Assembly (NCBI GenBank): GCA_964559835.1
Contig: CAZLJE010000012.1
Location: forward strand, 1 to 64,000
Length of the DNA stretch: 64,000 nucleotides
Direction: 5' to 3'
Source of the DNA: DAISJI01 sp964559835
Lineage (GTDB): Bacteria; Acidobacteriota; Terriglobia; Terriglobales; Acidobacteriaceae
Part shown: one piece after another, positions 26,934-36,275 of the stretch
Layout: the number at the start of each line of letters is the position of its first letter
Position numbering within the stretch: the stretch's first letter is position 1
The notes under the pieces: model-generated
What the model saw: the letters and a program-made list of their open reading frames with translations, nothing else
Database searches by the model: none
What the model was told of the DNA's origin: nothing
Made by a program: the position numbers and the translations under genes

Positions 26934-29405
26934 GTGAGGGAGGACGTGCGCGACGTCTGGACTTTCGTGTGGTTCGAGCAGTTGTTGCAGGACATCCGCT
27001 TCGGCGTTCGCATGCTGCGCCGCAATCCCGGCTTCACCGCCGTTGCTGTCCTGACTCTTGCCCTGGGCATCGGCGCGAATACCGCCATTTTCAGCGTCGT
27101 ATACGCAGTCCTGCTGAAGCCGATGCCCTATGCCGAACCCGACCGCCTGTACGACGTGTTCCAGGCCAGATTGCAGGACGGTATCAGCCGGACCGGTTGG
27201 TCCTTTCCAAACCTTGCTGCGCTCCGCGAGCCGCAGCGGTCGTTCAGTGCGCTCGCGGGTAGTCAGCGGCATCAACTCACGCTCACCGGTCATGGCGATC
27301 CGACGGTCGTGAACACCTCCGTTGTGACTGAGGATTTTTTCTCTGTGTTCTCCGTCCGCCCTCTTGCCGGGCACGTGCTTGCGCCGGACGATGGCCGTCG
27401 TGGAGCAGCGCCGGTTGTGGTGTTGAGCGAAGCGCTGTGGCGAAATGTCTTCGGCGGCGATGCCGGAATCATCGGCCGCTCCATCGAACTGGACAAGCGC
27501 CAATTCACGGTCGTCGGCATCGCTCCCGGCTCATTCCGCTTTCCCGCGATCGCGCAAGCCGAACAACTCTGGATGCCGCTCGCGCAAGATCCGCTCTTCG
27601 GCAGTTGGATGGAACGCCGCCAGGGACACTGGCTCGAGGTCACCGGCCGTTTAAATCCCGGCGTATCCCGCGCGCAAGCGGAGCAGGAGCTCGCGGTGCT
27701 CACGCGCACGCTGGAACATGACTTTCCCGCCGAGAACGCGGGATGGTCCATCGGCTTGCTACCACTCCGTGAAGTCATCGTCGGAAGCGTCAAGCCGGTA
27801 CTGGTCGTGTTGTTGGGCGCGGTTGGGATGGTGCTCCTCATTGCTTGCGCGAACGTCGCCAATCTCCTGCTCACCCGCGCGACCTCGCGCGCGCGGGAGA
27901 TTGCTATCCGCACCTCGCTCGGAGCGGGCCGGAGCAGGGTCGTCCGACAACTATTGAGTGAGTCGGCTGTTCTCGGCGCGCTCGGCGGACTGGCGGGGGT
28001 AGCGCTGGCTTATTTTGGAGTACGCCAGTTGGTCTGGCTCGTTCCGGCGACACTGCCGCAAGTGAATGCCATTCGCGTTGACCCGCTGGTGCTCGCCTTT
28101 GCGCTCCTGCTCTCGATCGCCTCGAGCTTTGTTTTTGGACTGGCCCCCGCCTTCGCCGGTGCCAGCTCCAGCCTGGAAACGAATCTCCGCGACGGCGGAC
28201 GTTCCGGCGAAAGTCGTAATCGGCGTCGTGTGCGCGCAGTCCTCGCGTCTGCGGAGATTGCCCTGGCCGTCGTATTGCTCGCGGCCGCCGGTTTGTTGCT
28301 GCGCAGCTTCGCCCGGCTGACGTCGGTCAGCCCCGGATTCAATACCGAGCACCTCGTGAAAGCCGAGGTCAGCCTGCCGCGCTTCCAGTACTCGACGCCG
28401 GAGCAGTGGGAAACGTTCTCCGACGAGTTGCTCAAGCGGGTCCAGGCCGAGCCGGGAATGCAGGACACCGCTATCGCGATTCCCCTGCCCATCGTGCAGC
28501 CGAACATCAATCTTGGTTTCGAGATCGTCGGCCAGCAGGCGGCTGCATCGGGTGCCCCGCGTGCTGCCGACTACGTTGCCGCCACTCCTGGCTATTTGCG
28601 TGTGATGCGAATTCCGCTGCTCGCCGGCCGTTTCTTCGACGAGCACGACACCTTGTCCGCGCCACGCGTCGCCGTCATCAGTGAGACGCTTGCGCGCCGC
28701 TACTTCCCGGACCGCAGCCCCCTCGGACAGCACCTCGTTTTCGGCTTTCCGCCATCTCCGGGCGTTCCGCGCGAGATCGTTGGAGTCGTTGCCGATGTCC
28801 GCGATGTTGGGCTCGCGCAAGCTCCCGGCCCGATGATGTACGTGCCCTACGCCCAGGCTCCGTTTTGGGGTGCGGTCATTCTCGTCAAAAGTCGGCTGGA
28901 GACAGCGAGCATCGCGTCCGCGATTCGTAAAGACGTGCACCGCATCGACAAAAACCTCCCGGTGACTGACATCGCCACCGTCCCCGGGTTGCTGCACGAT
29001 TCCGTCGCGCAGCCGCGCTTCCGGACGTTCCTGCTAGCACTGTTCGCCGGTATGGCTGTCGTTCTCGCCGCGGTCGGGATCTTCGGTGTCATCGCCTACT
29101 CCGTGTCTGCCCGAACGAACGAGATCGGCATCCGCATGGCGCTCGGCGCCTCACGTCGCGGAATAGTTTTCATGGTATTGCGTGAGACGCTGCTCCTGGC
29201 GATCGCGGGGCTGGTGATCGGAATCCCTTGCGCCCTTGCGGCCTCCCGCCTGCTCGGCCACATGCTGTTTAACATTTCCGCCACCGATCCGGTGACCCTC
29301 GCCGTTGTAGCATTGGGATTAGCCGCAGTCGCGGTCGCGGCGGGATACATCCCCGCGCGTCGCGCGGCCCGCGTGGATCCCATGGTCGCCTTGCGGTATC
29401 AATGA
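26934..29405 (+). CDS. MacB/FtsX-type orphan permease (ADOP family), core
   Basis: A large membrane protein of the acidobacterial duplicated orphan permease family (TIGR03434). It has two FtsX-like permease modules and two MacB periplasmic core domains but no ATPase gene beside it. Segment FTAVAVLTLALGIGANTAIF is the first membrane helix. The helices around VKPVLVVLLGAVGMVLLIACANVANLLL, the middle AEIALAVVLLAAAGLLL and the C-terminal FAGMAVVLAAVGIFGVIAYS follow. ARVDPMVALRYQ is the classic end. The function of such permeases is not well established; MacB homology suggests mechanotransmission or efflux. The in-frame TAA at 26898 removes the 40-50-residue N-terminal extension unless translation restarts (GTG 26934 or 26946). 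Confidence 0.85.
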   Translation: MREDVRDVWTFVWFEQLLQDIRFGVRMLRRNPGFTAVAVLTLALGIGANTAIFSVVYAVLLKPMPYAEPDRLYDVFQARLQDGISRTGWSFPNLAALREPQRSFSALAGSQRHQLTLTGHGDPTVVNTSVVTEDFFSVFSVRPLAGHVLAPDDGRRGAAPVVVLSEALWRNVFGGDAGIIGRSIELDKRQFTVVGIAPGSFRFPAIAQAEQLWMPLAQDPLFGSWMERRQGHWLEVTGRLNPGVSRAQAEQELAVLTRTLEHDFPAENAGWSIGLLPLREVIVGSVKPVLVVLLGAVGMVLLIACANVANLLLTRATSRAREIAIRTSLGAGRSRVVRQLLSESAVLGALGGLAGVALAYFGVRQLVWLVPATLPQVNAIRVDPLVLAFALLLSIASSFVFGLAPAFAGASSSLETNLRDGGRSGESRNRRRVRAVLASAEIALAVVLLAAAGLLLRSFARLTSVSPGFNTEHLVKAEVSLPRFQYSTPEQWETFSDELLKRVQAEPGMQDTAIAIPLPIVQPNINLGFEIVGQQAAASGAPRAADYVAATPGYLRVMRIPLLAGRFFDEHDTLSAPRVAVISETLARRYFPDRSPLGQHLVFGFPPSPGVPREIVGVVADVRDVGLAQAPGPMMYVPYAQAPFWGAVILVKSRLETASIASAIRKDVHRIDKNLPVTDIATVPGLLHDSVAQPRFRTFLLALFAGMAVVLAAVGIFGVIAYSVSARTNEIGIRMALGASRRGIVFMVLRETLLLAIAGLVIGIPCALAASRLLGHMLFNISATDPVTLAVVALGLAAVAVAAGYIPARRAARVDPMVALRYQ

Positions 29406-29585
29406 AGTCGCCCCTTTGTAACGCAGGCGTCTCGTCCAAGACGGGGCATCGGCGTCCCGCCGCTCACTGTACCCTTAACGTTTCTCTCTGCGACCTCTGC
29501 GCTGGCGTTTTTCGATTCAAACCGAAGCAGAAACACCTGGCGCTCTCATCACCAGGCCTTGTGACGCGTAGAATAGAGTCAACCC

Positions 29586-30758
29586 ATGTACCGCGCTTAC
29601 CTGGATAACAATGCGACGACGCCGGTCCTGCCGGCGGTACTCGAGGCCATGCTCCCGTTCTACGGCGAGCAGTTCGGCAATGCCTCGTCCATCCACCACC
29701 ACGGCCAGCACACGCGCGCCGCGGTCGAGAATGCCCGCGAGAAGGTAGCCGCGCTGCTGGGCTGCCGGGCGGCGGAAGTCGTCTTTACCAGCGGCGGCAC
29801 CGAGGCCGACAACCTCGCCATCTTCGGCATCGCCAAGCCGGGCGACCACGTCATCACCTCCACGATCGAGCACTCGGCGGTGATGAATTCGTGCAAGCGC
29901 CTGCAAGCGCTCGGCTGCGAAGTGACCTATCTGCCGGTCGACGAATCGGGTCGCATCGATCTCGATGATCTGCGGCGCTCGATTCGTAAGAACACCTCCC
30001 TGGTCACGATCATGACGGCCAACAACGAGACCGGAGTGCTTCAGGACGTGGAAGCGATCGGTCGCATCGCCGCCGAAGCCGACGTTTACTTTCATACCGA
30101 CGCCGTACAGGCCGCGGGCAAGATTCCGCTCGACGTGAACGCCATCGGATGCGACCTGCTCGCCATCTCGGGCCACAAGATCCATGCGCCGCAAGGGACC
30201 GGTGCGCTCTACGTTCGCAAGGGCACGCTGCTTCAGCCGATCCTGTACGGCGGCCGTCATGAGCGCTCGCGCCGCGCCGGCACCGAGAATGTACCCGGCA
30301 TCGTCGGCTTGGGTCGTGCCGCAGAGTTGGCGCGCGGCGGCTTCACCAACGGGGAAGTCGACCGCATTCGCGAGCTGCGCGACCGCTTGGAAACCACCGT
30401 GCTGGCCCAGATCGAATCCACGCGCGTGAACAGTCGCTCCGTCCCGCGTGTTCCCAACACTGCCAGTATCCAGTTCGACTTCATCGAAGGAGAAGCGCTG
30501 GTCATCGCACTTGATCTGAAGGGCGTCGCGGTTTCGACGGGCGCTGCCTGCTCCTCCGGCGCGATCGAACCATCGCACGTTCTGACAGCGATGGGCCTCT
30601 CGGCGGATCAAGCCCGCGCCAGCCTCCGCTTCTCGCTCGGCAAGCAAACGACCAGCGAAGATATTGACCTTCTACTCTCGATCCTCCCCGAAACCGTCGG
30701 CCGCCTCAGAGAGCTGTCACCGGTTTACAACAAGAAACAAGCGCAGACCAGAATCTAG
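29586..30758 (+). CDS. Cysteine desulfurase (NifS/IscS family)
   Basis: A 390-residue PLP enzyme that removes sulfur from cysteine as a persulfide. The N-terminus YLDNNATTPVLPAV, SGGTEADNLAIFG, IEHSAV, ANNETGVLQDV, the PLP Lys in SGHKIHAPQGTGAL and the catalytic Cys loop ACSSGAIEPSHVL are all present. MnmA is encoded about 250 bases downstream. That pairing suggests the sulfur goes at least partly to tRNA 2-thiouridine as well as Fe-S assembly. The short Cys loop fits the NifS/IscS group, but I do not choose between symbols. Confidence 0.93.
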   Translation: MYRAYLDNNATTPVLPAVLEAMLPFYGEQFGNASSIHHHGQHTRAAVENAREKVAALLGCRAAEVVFTSGGTEADNLAIFGIAKPGDHVITSTIEHSAVMNSCKRLQALGCEVTYLPVDESGRIDLDDLRRSIRKNTSLVTIMTANNETGVLQDVEAIGRIAAEADVYFHTDAVQAAGKIPLDVNAIGCDLLAISGHKIHAPQGTGALYVRKGTLLQPILYGGRHERSRRAGTENVPGIVGLGRAAELARGGFTNGEVDRIRELRDRLETTVLAQIESTRVNSRSVPRVPNTASIQFDFIEGEALVIALDLKGVAVSTGAACSSGAIEPSHVLTAMGLSADQARASLRFSLGKQTTSEDIDLLLSILPETVGRLRELSPVYNKKQAQTRI

Positions 30759-30877
30759 CCCGGCACATGAGTGCCGGGTAAGGATGGCCTCCATCCTTCG
30801 AGTCCCGTCAGGGGACGCTAGCGGGACGTAAGTCCCGGGACAAAGCGCCTGCCAATTCCTTCGAGTCCCGTCAGGGA
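30759..30877. repeat. Cluster of mini-hairpins with 3-4-nt loops
   Basis: CCCGGCAC-ATGA-GTGCCGGG (30759-30778), AAGGATGG-CCT-CCATCCTT (30780-30798) and GGGAC-GTAA-GTCCC (30823-30836) follow the desulfurase stop. The phrase CCTTCGAGTCCCGTCAGGG occurs twice (30795 and 30859). Confidence 0.8.
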
Positions 30878-30928
30878 CGGCACACGACTCGCGCTATTCC
30901 ATCTATAATCACAAATAGCCGCGCATTC

Positions 30929-30987
30929 TCGCGGATTTGCGCGGATTTGGCCGTGCTGGATCTGCGTGCATCCGCGATGATCCGCGG
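30929..30987. repeat. Inverted decamer repeats (GCGCGGATTT type)
   Basis: TCGCGGATTT and GCGCGGATTT (30929-30948) face copies ending in GATCCGCGG (30987), upstream of mnmA. TATAAT at 30904-30909 just before the element may be a -10 box, though its -35 is weak. Confidence 0.7.
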
Positions 30988-30995
30988 TTGGTTTT

Positions 30996-31023
30996 CCCTG
31001 AGCCCTGCGCCATGAGCCCTGAG
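30996..31023. repeat. Heptad array (CCCTGAG) over the mnmA start codon
   Basis: Units CCCTGAG, CCCTGCG, CCATGAG, CCCTGAG. The mnmA ATG (31012) is inside the third unit. Confidence 0.85.
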
Positions 31024-32124
31024 CCCGCAATCGCCGTCGCCATGTCCGGTGGAGTCGATTCCTCCACGGTAGCGGCCATGCTGCGCGCCGAGGGCCACCC
31101 GGTGATTGGTCTCACCATGCAGCTCTGGAACCAGCGCCGCCTCGCCGGACAGGAGGGCATGCCCGAGGCCGTCCAGGGCCGCTGCTGCTCCCTCGACGAC
31201 GTGTACGACGCGCGCCGTGTCGCCGAGACCCTCGGCATTCCTTATTACGTCGTCAACCAGGAGCAGCGCTTCGAACGTGACGTGGTGCGCCCGTTCGTCC
31301 AGGAGTACCTTTCCGGACGCACTCCCATCCCCTGTTCTCTCTGCAACAATCACTTGAAGTTTGACCAGTTGTTGGTGACAGCACGGCAGATCGGCGCCGA
31401 GCGGCTGGCCACCGGTCACTATGCTCGGGTCGAGTTGGACGATGCCAGCGGACGCTGGCTGCTCAAGCGTCCCACCGACACCAGCAAGGACCAGACGTAC
31501 TTCCTCTTCGGCCTGACGCAGGAGCAACTCTCGCGGACGATCTTCCCGCTCGGGGGAATGATGAAGCCCCAGGTCCGCGAACTCGCCCGGCAGCACGGTC
31601 TCGCCTTGGCCGAGAAGCCGGATTCGCAGGAGATCTGCTTCGTCCCCGGCGGCGACTATAAGCGTTTCATCGACGCCTACCTCTCCGAGCAGGGCGAAGC
31701 GCTGCCCGACACTGCAGGTGAGATCGTCACCACTTCCGGCGAGGTCATCGGCGAGCACAGCGGCATCCATCAGTTCACGGTCGGCCAGCGCAAGGGATTG
31801 GGTGTGGCGACCGGTTCCCCGCTATACGTCATCCAGGTCCGCGGCGACCGGCGCCAGGTCATCGTCGGCAACGGCGATGAACTCTTGTCGCAGACTCTCC
31901 GCGCTCGCGACTTGAATTTCATCAGCGTCGACGACCTGCGCGAGCCCAAGCGCATTACCTGCAAGATCCGTAATCGCCACGAAGGCGCGCCCGCGCTCAT
32001 CGAGAAGGCCGGCGACGACGAAGCCTTGGTCACCTTCGACCAGCCGCAGCGAGCGATCACGCCCGGACAGGCCGCTGTCTTCTATGACGGCGACGTGGTC
32101 CTTGGCGGGGGCTGGATCGTTTAA
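31012..32124 (+). CDS. mnmA: tRNA-specific 2-thiouridylase
   Basis: A 370-residue enzyme that thiolates U34 of tRNA Lys, Glu and Gln using ATP and persulfide sulfur. The P-loop AVAMSGGVDSSTVAAML, the first catalytic Cys in PIPCSLCNNHLKF, RLATGHYAR, SKDQTYFLFGL and the second Cys in DSQEICFVPGGDY are all in place, with the C-terminal beta-barrel after VGQRKGLGV. Normal MnmA begins only a few residues before the P-loop. The ATG at 31012 gives MSPEPAIAVAMSGG, its first residues being encoded by a heptad repeat. The cysteine desulfurase upstream is the likely sulfur donor. Confidence 0.95.
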   Translation: MSPEPAIAVAMSGGVDSSTVAAMLRAEGHPVIGLTMQLWNQRRLAGQEGMPEAVQGRCCSLDDVYDARRVAETLGIPYYVVNQEQRFERDVVRPFVQEYLSGRTPIPCSLCNNHLKFDQLLVTARQIGAERLATGHYARVELDDASGRWLLKRPTDTSKDQTYFLFGLTQEQLSRTIFPLGGMMKPQVRELARQHGLALAEKPDSQEICFVPGGDYKRFIDAYLSEQGEALPDTAGEIVTTSGEVIGEHSGIHQFTVGQRKGLGVATGSPLYVIQVRGDRRQVIVGNGDELLSQTLRARDLNFISVDDLREPKRITCKIRNRHEGAPALIEKAGDDEALVTFDQPQRAITPGQAAVFYDGDVVLGGGWIV

Positions 32125-32253
32125 CAATTCCTTTACAGAACGCCCGTTTGACACAGCACAACGTGTCGCAGGTCACAGCGACTTACATGTCTTCTCCGTT
32201 AGAGTGCGCGCGTAATCAACTTTTTTCGCGCACCCGCGCGCGCCGGAGCAGAA

Positions 32254-33114
32254 ATGCGGCGCATTCTTACGGCCCTCGTCGCTGTTCTCCTCGGGTTTGC
32301 GGTCTTAGCATCGGCACAGGTCGCTGCTGACTCCAAAGCCCCGAAGCCGAATTCAGAAAAAAGGATTAACGACGTTCGCAAGCACGCCGAGAATGGCGAT
32401 CGTGGTGCTCAGTTCGCGCTCGGTCTTGCATACGTTACCGGCAACGGCGTGGAGAAGGACGACGCGCAAGCCGCATTCTGGTTCCGCCGCGCTGCCGATC
32501 GCGGTCATCCCGCGGCGCAGAATAATCTCGGCCGGCTTTACTTGCTTGGGCAGGGCGTCCCCGCTGACGATCGCGAAGCCGTGCTCTGGTTCCGCCGTGC
32601 CGCCCTCGAGCACCTGCCGGAAGCCGAGAACAATCTCGGGTGGATGTACGCCCTGGGCCGCGGCGTAGCAAAAGACGAGACTGAAGCCGTTCGCTGGTAT
32701 GAGCGCTCCGCAAAACATGAATGCGGGCTCGGTGAGGTCAACCTTGCCATCATGTACTACCACGGCCGGGGAGTCCCGCAGAGCGAAGAAGAGGCCGCCA
32801 GGCTGCTCGAAAAAGCGGCGCGTTCCGGTTCCGGCGTCGCGCAATCCGGGCTGGGATTATTGTTCGCCCTCGGCCGCGGCGTGCAGAAGGACTTGTCCAA
32901 GGCCGCATTCTGGTGGGAGCGCGCCGCCAAGCAGGGGATCGCGCCCGCGGAATACAACTTCGCTGTGCTTCTGCATCGCGGGGCGGGCGTCGCCAGGGAC
33001 CATGTTGCCGCACATGAATGGCTGGCGCGAGCCGCCTCGCAGGGTGTTGCCATCCCCGACGATTTCGACGATAGCGCGGACGTGTTGGAACTCTTCGCTC
33101 CTTTCGCCTTCTGA
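32254..33114 (+). CDS. Sel1-repeat (SLR) secreted protein 1
   Basis: A 286-residue protein with a signal peptide (MRRILTALVAVLLGFAVLASAQ) and about six Sel1-like repeats of ~36 residues, each with the GDRGAQFALGLAYVTGNGV, AAFWFRRAADRGHPAAQNNLG pattern. It forms an alpha-solenoid for protein contacts in the periplasm, with no catalytic motif. It is followed directly by a paralogue, so tandem duplication is likely. Confidence 0.88.
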   Translation: MRRILTALVAVLLGFAVLASAQVAADSKAPKPNSEKRINDVRKHAENGDRGAQFALGLAYVTGNGVEKDDAQAAFWFRRAADRGHPAAQNNLGRLYLLGQGVPADDREAVLWFRRAALEHLPEAENNLGWMYALGRGVAKDETEAVRWYERSAKHECGLGEVNLAIMYYHGRGVPQSEEEAARLLEKAARSGSGVAQSGLGLLFALGRGVQKDLSKAAFWWERAAKQGIAPAEYNFAVLLHRGAGVARDHVAAHEWLARAASQGVAIPDDFDDSADVLELFAPFAF

Positions 33115-33216
33115 GTGCAAAAATCGGCATTGACTTTCTTTGTCTCCGCGCTAAACTCCTTCACCAAATCCAAACGCAAAAGTCAGCGGCCCGTTCGAAA
33201 GGCATGGGGGAGGGAC

Positions 33217-34041
33217 ATGCGTCGAATTGCGCTCGTGGTCGTGTTGGCATTCTGCTGGATCACACTTTCGTTCGCCCAGGTTCCGAGCCTGAAGTCTCTC
33301 GAGACCGCCGCCATGGCCGGCAACGCCCGCGCGCAGTTCTCGCTCGGCCTGCGGTATGAGTACGGACGCGGGGGCGCGGCCGTCGATCCGGCGCAAGCCG
33401 CATACTGGTACCGGAAGTCGGCCGATCGAGGCGATCCCGAGGCGCAAAACAATTACGGCAAGCTCCTGATGATGGGCTTGGGCGTCCAGCAGGACGAGCG
33501 CGAGGCCATGAAATGGTTCCGGCGCGCCGCCGCCGAGCGCCAACCTGACGCCGAGAACAACCTCGGTTGGATGTACGGCTTCGGACGCGGCGTTCCTCGC
33601 GACGATAACGAAGCGGTGCGCTGGTATCGCCGTGCCGCCGAGCATCACAACGTTATGGGGCAGGTGAACCTCGCCATCATGTACTTGCACGGTCGCGGCG
33701 TCCCGCAAGACGAGACCATGGCTGCTGACCTCTTCGCCAAAGCCGCGCAAGCGGGTTCGCCATTGGCGGCATCGGCGCTGGCGTGGATGTATGCGAATGG
33801 CAAGGGCGTCGCCAAAGACCTGTCCAAGGCCGCGCACTTGTGGGAACGCGCGGCGGAGAAGGGCATCGCTCCTGCCGAGTACAATCTCGGCGTGCTGCTG
33901 CACCGCGGCGCGGGCGTGGCCAAGGACGTTGCCGGCGCTCACACCTGGCTCGAGCGCGCCGCTGCGCACGGATTGGATCCCAAGCGCGATCTCGACGCCT
34001 CGGTCGATGTCGCGCAACTGCTGGAGCCAACGGCTTTCTGA
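33217..34041 (+). CDS. Sel1-repeat (SLR) secreted protein 2
   Basis: A 274-residue paralogue of the preceding gene: signal peptide MRRIALVVVLAFCWITLSFAQ, then about six Sel1 repeats (for example ARAQFSLGLRYEYGRGG and AEYNLGVLLHRGAGVAKD), ending in the same kind of tail (LEPTAF versus FAPFAF). I chose the ATG at 33217 because GGGGGAGGG precedes it and it gives the signal peptide; the ORF open from 33115 lacks one. The pair may act together as periplasmic scaffolds. Confidence 0.88.
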   Translation: MRRIALVVVLAFCWITLSFAQVPSLKSLETAAMAGNARAQFSLGLRYEYGRGGAAVDPAQAAYWYRKSADRGDPEAQNNYGKLLMMGLGVQQDEREAMKWFRRAAAERQPDAENNLGWMYGFGRGVPRDDNEAVRWYRRAAEHHNVMGQVNLAIMYLHGRGVPQDETMAADLFAKAAQAGSPLAASALAWMYANGKGVAKDLSKAAHLWERAAEKGIAPAEYNLGVLLHRGAGVAKDVAGAHTWLERAAAHGLDPKRDLDASVDVAQLLEPTAF

Positions 34042-34065
34042 GTTCGAATGCGATACAGTTGATTC

Positions 34066-34410
34066 GTGCCTGAGAACTTCTTCCGCCGCGTCGCCGGTTC
34101 CATGCTCGATCACGAGACCGCGCAGCAGATCGCCGAGCAGGAAGCCGCGCTCGAGCGGAATCCCGAGTGGGCGGAAGGCCATTACCACCTCGCGCAACTA
34201 CTCCGCGTCCAGCATCGCCGCGACGACGCGAAACGACATCTCCTGATCGCGATCGAGAAGAAACCTTCACTCGCCGATGCGCATGTCGCGCTGGGCGAGA
34301 TCTATATCGCGGAAGGCGATTTTGCACGAGCGAAAGAACACGCCGAGTACGCAGCGCAGTTCGGGAATTCACGCCTGCTCGACCAGATGCGTCGCAACGA
34401 AGCGATCTAG
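34066..34410 (+). CDS. Small TPR protein
   Basis: A 114-residue protein from a GTG start, 24 bases after the Sel1 gene. It has two to three TPR-like helical pairs: EAALERNPEWAEGHYHLAQLL, AIEKKPSLADAHVALGEIYI and AEGDFARAKEHAEYAAQFG. It has no signal peptide and is probably a cytoplasmic partner or assembly factor of unknown target. A terminator-like octamer inverted repeat follows. Confidence 0.75.
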   Translation: MPENFFRRVAGSMLDHETAQQIAEQEAALERNPEWAEGHYHLAQLLRVQHRRDDAKRHLLIAIEKKPSLADAHVALGEIYIAEGDFARAKEHAEYAAQFGNSRLLDQMRRNEAI

Positions 34411-34414
34411 TCCA

Positions 34415-34483
34415 CCACGGAGACACGGAGTCACTGAGTTATTCTTGCTTTTTCTTTCCTCGGTGTCTTCGTGTCTCCGTGGT
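34415..34483. repeat. Inverted octamer repeats (CCACGGAG type)
   Basis: CCACGGAG, ACACGGAG, TCACTGAG (34415-34438) pair with copies ending in TCTCCGTGGTG (34483) across a T-rich loop. The same family lies at 11285. It is placed between convergent TPR and glutamine-synthetase-like genes, so it may act as a terminator. Confidence 0.85.
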
Positions 34484-34494
34484 GAAATTCTTTC

Positions 34495-36048
34495 CTAGTG
34501 TCTATGCAGGTCTTTGTGCATGATCTTGCGCGTTTCGCGTAGACGATCGTCAGCCGGCAACGCCGCGAGTCTTGTGTTCATGCCGTCATCGTTCTCCGCT
34601 TCGAGCAGGCGGCAAACGTAATCCGTCAGCGCGGGAGCAAATACTCCTGCGCGCTCGTACTGCGCGCGCTTGTTTCGCAAGGTGCGCGCCGACTCGACGC
34701 AGCTTCGCGGCAGCGCCATCAACTCGCTCTTCTGCTCCGTCGCGCCCGCCGCGAGATACGCTTTCGCCGCGACGTCGAGCGACTCGGCGGCCTGCAGTCC
34801 CCACTCTGCGGCCATCGTGATTCCGGCGAGCAGCAGGTGCGTCATGGCGCTGCCGTCGGGTGTTCGCAACTCGACGGTCTGCACCTCGTCGCGGCGTCCG
34901 CGCGCACTGCTTTCGTTCGGGTTGACGCGCGCACTCAGGTTCTCCAGGCCGCCCCAGCCCAAGGGAACGCGGATCATCGCCGGGCGGTTCGAATCGCTCC
35001 AGCAGACGCTCGTCGGCGCCTCTTGGTTCGGCACCAGCCGCAGATACGCCGCGCTCACCGTATTGCCGAAGGCGGTAAGCGAGTCGGCGTGCGTGCACAG
35101 GCCGCCGATCACCCGCCGCGCAGATTCGGACAATTCTCCAGTGTGGCTGCGCATGACGTTTCGACCCTGGTTCGCGACCTCGACGTGCACGTGCATGCCG
35201 TTGCCGGCGACGCCTTCTTCGATCTTCGGCGCGAAGGTCGCGACGCAGTTGTGTCGCCAAGCGACGTTGCGGATGATCCAGCGCGCCAGCACCAGCGCGT
35301 CGGCGCATTCGACGACCGGGCGCGGCAGGAACTCGACCTCCCACTGCTCGGCGGTCTTGCCGTGGATCTCGGGCGAATCGCTCTCGATGCGGCCAAGCGT
35401 TCCGACCTCGCTGTGAGCGTACTTCACCGCGCCGGTGATCTGCGACAGGTGATGGACGATCTCGTCCAGCATCGCGCCGCTTTTCACATACGGCGATGCC
35501 TCGTGATACCCGCGCTGCCGCGGCGCCGCGTAGATCGGGCTCGGATCGTGCAGGACGAAGAACTCCAGCTCGCCGAGCGCGTTCAACTCCAGTCCGGTCG
35601 AATCCGTCAGCAGGCGCGCAGCTTTCTGGAGCACCGAGTCGGGCGCGAAGTCCGCGAGTTCGCCCGCGCGATTGAGGAAGCGGCAGGTGAAGTCCAGCGA
35701 GCGCTCGTCGAACGGGTTGAGGAACGCGCTCGCGTACACCGGAACGACGTACAGGTCCGAGCAACTGACGTCCACGACACCGCGGAACAGGGAAGAGCCG
35801 TCGACGCGCTCGCCTTCACTCAGCAGGCGCTCGGCTCGGCGCGCGTCGGCAACCGGCAGCTTGAGCTCTTTGTATTTCCCGTCGAGACCTGTGTAGTGGA
35901 AGGTGATGCGCTCGATGCGCTTCTCTTCGATGACACGAAGCAGGTCGTCGCGCGTGAAGTCGACGCGCGGCTTATCGACAAGCTGCTCAATGGGGTTGGC
36001 CAACGGGTAGACGGCGCGGTGGTGGTGGATAAGGGTCGCGGTCGGCAT
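34495..36048 (-). CDS. Glutamine synthetase-family ligase
   Basis: A 517-residue GS-fold enzyme (GlnA-like or gamma-glutamyl-amine ligase). Motifs are GELEFFVLHD (metal Glu pair), HSEVG, EQWEVEF, GNGMHVHVEV (metal His), NQEAPTSVCWSDSNRPAMIRVP (substrate/ATP Arg) and VELRTPDGSA. Between HSEVG and EQWEVEF there is an insertion of about 15 residues where GS enzymes have HHEVAPGQNE, so the second Glu is spaced differently. The ATG at 36048 is better than 36060 because GGAG lies six bases before it. It stands alone, with no ammonium transporter or PII gene nearby, so it may not be the assimilatory enzyme. Confidence 0.82.
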   Translation of the reverse strand: MPTATLIHHHRAVYPLANPIEQLVDKPRVDFTRDDLLRVIEEKRIERITFHYTGLDGKYKELKLPVADARRAERLLSEGERVDGSSLFRGVVDVSCSDLYVVPVYASAFLNPFDERSLDFTCRFLNRAGELADFAPDSVLQKAARLLTDSTGLELNALGELEFFVLHDPSPIYAAPRQRGYHEASPYVKSGAMLDEIVHHLSQITGAVKYAHSEVGTLGRIESDSPEIHGKTAEQWEVEFLPRPVVECADALVLARWIIRNVAWRHNCVATFAPKIEEGVAGNGMHVHVEVANQGRNVMRSHTGELSESARRVIGGLCTHADSLTAFGNTVSAAYLRLVPNQEAPTSVCWSDSNRPAMIRVPLGWGGLENLSARVNPNESSARGRRDEVQTVELRTPDGSAMTHLLLAGITMAAEWGLQAAESLDVAAKAYLAAGATEQKSELMALPRSCVESARTLRNKRAQYERAGVFAPALTDYVCRLLEAENDDGMNTRLAALPADDRLRETRKIMHKDLHRH

Positions 36049-36126
36049 AGAAAGCTCCATGTTGACCGTATCCGAAGGCGACCCAGGCGGCTGTGATGCG
36101 GGGCACGGGATTATGTGAGTGAGCAG

Positions 36127-36147
36127 GGCTCATGGCACATGGCTCAT
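36127..36147. repeat. Short heptad array (GGCTCAT)
   Basis: Three units GGCTCAT, GGCACAT, GGCTCAT, upstream of the glutamine-synthetase-like gene. Confidence 0.75.
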
Positions 36148-36252
36148 GGCAAAACCAACGAACGAGCCGCTGATGGACGCTGATCAGAATTGAAATTCTG
36201 ACCGCATGGGTTACCACCCCCTCCCCACCGATGTGGAATCAGAAGGATAGGT

Positions 36253-36275
36253 CTGGGTTACCCAGGGTAACCCAG
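36253..36275. repeat. Near-perfect palindrome CTGGGTTACCC-A-GGGTAACCCAG
   Basis: Two 11-bp arms are separated by one base. It could form a cruciform or be a protein-binding site. No gene starts immediately beside it. Confidence 0.7.
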
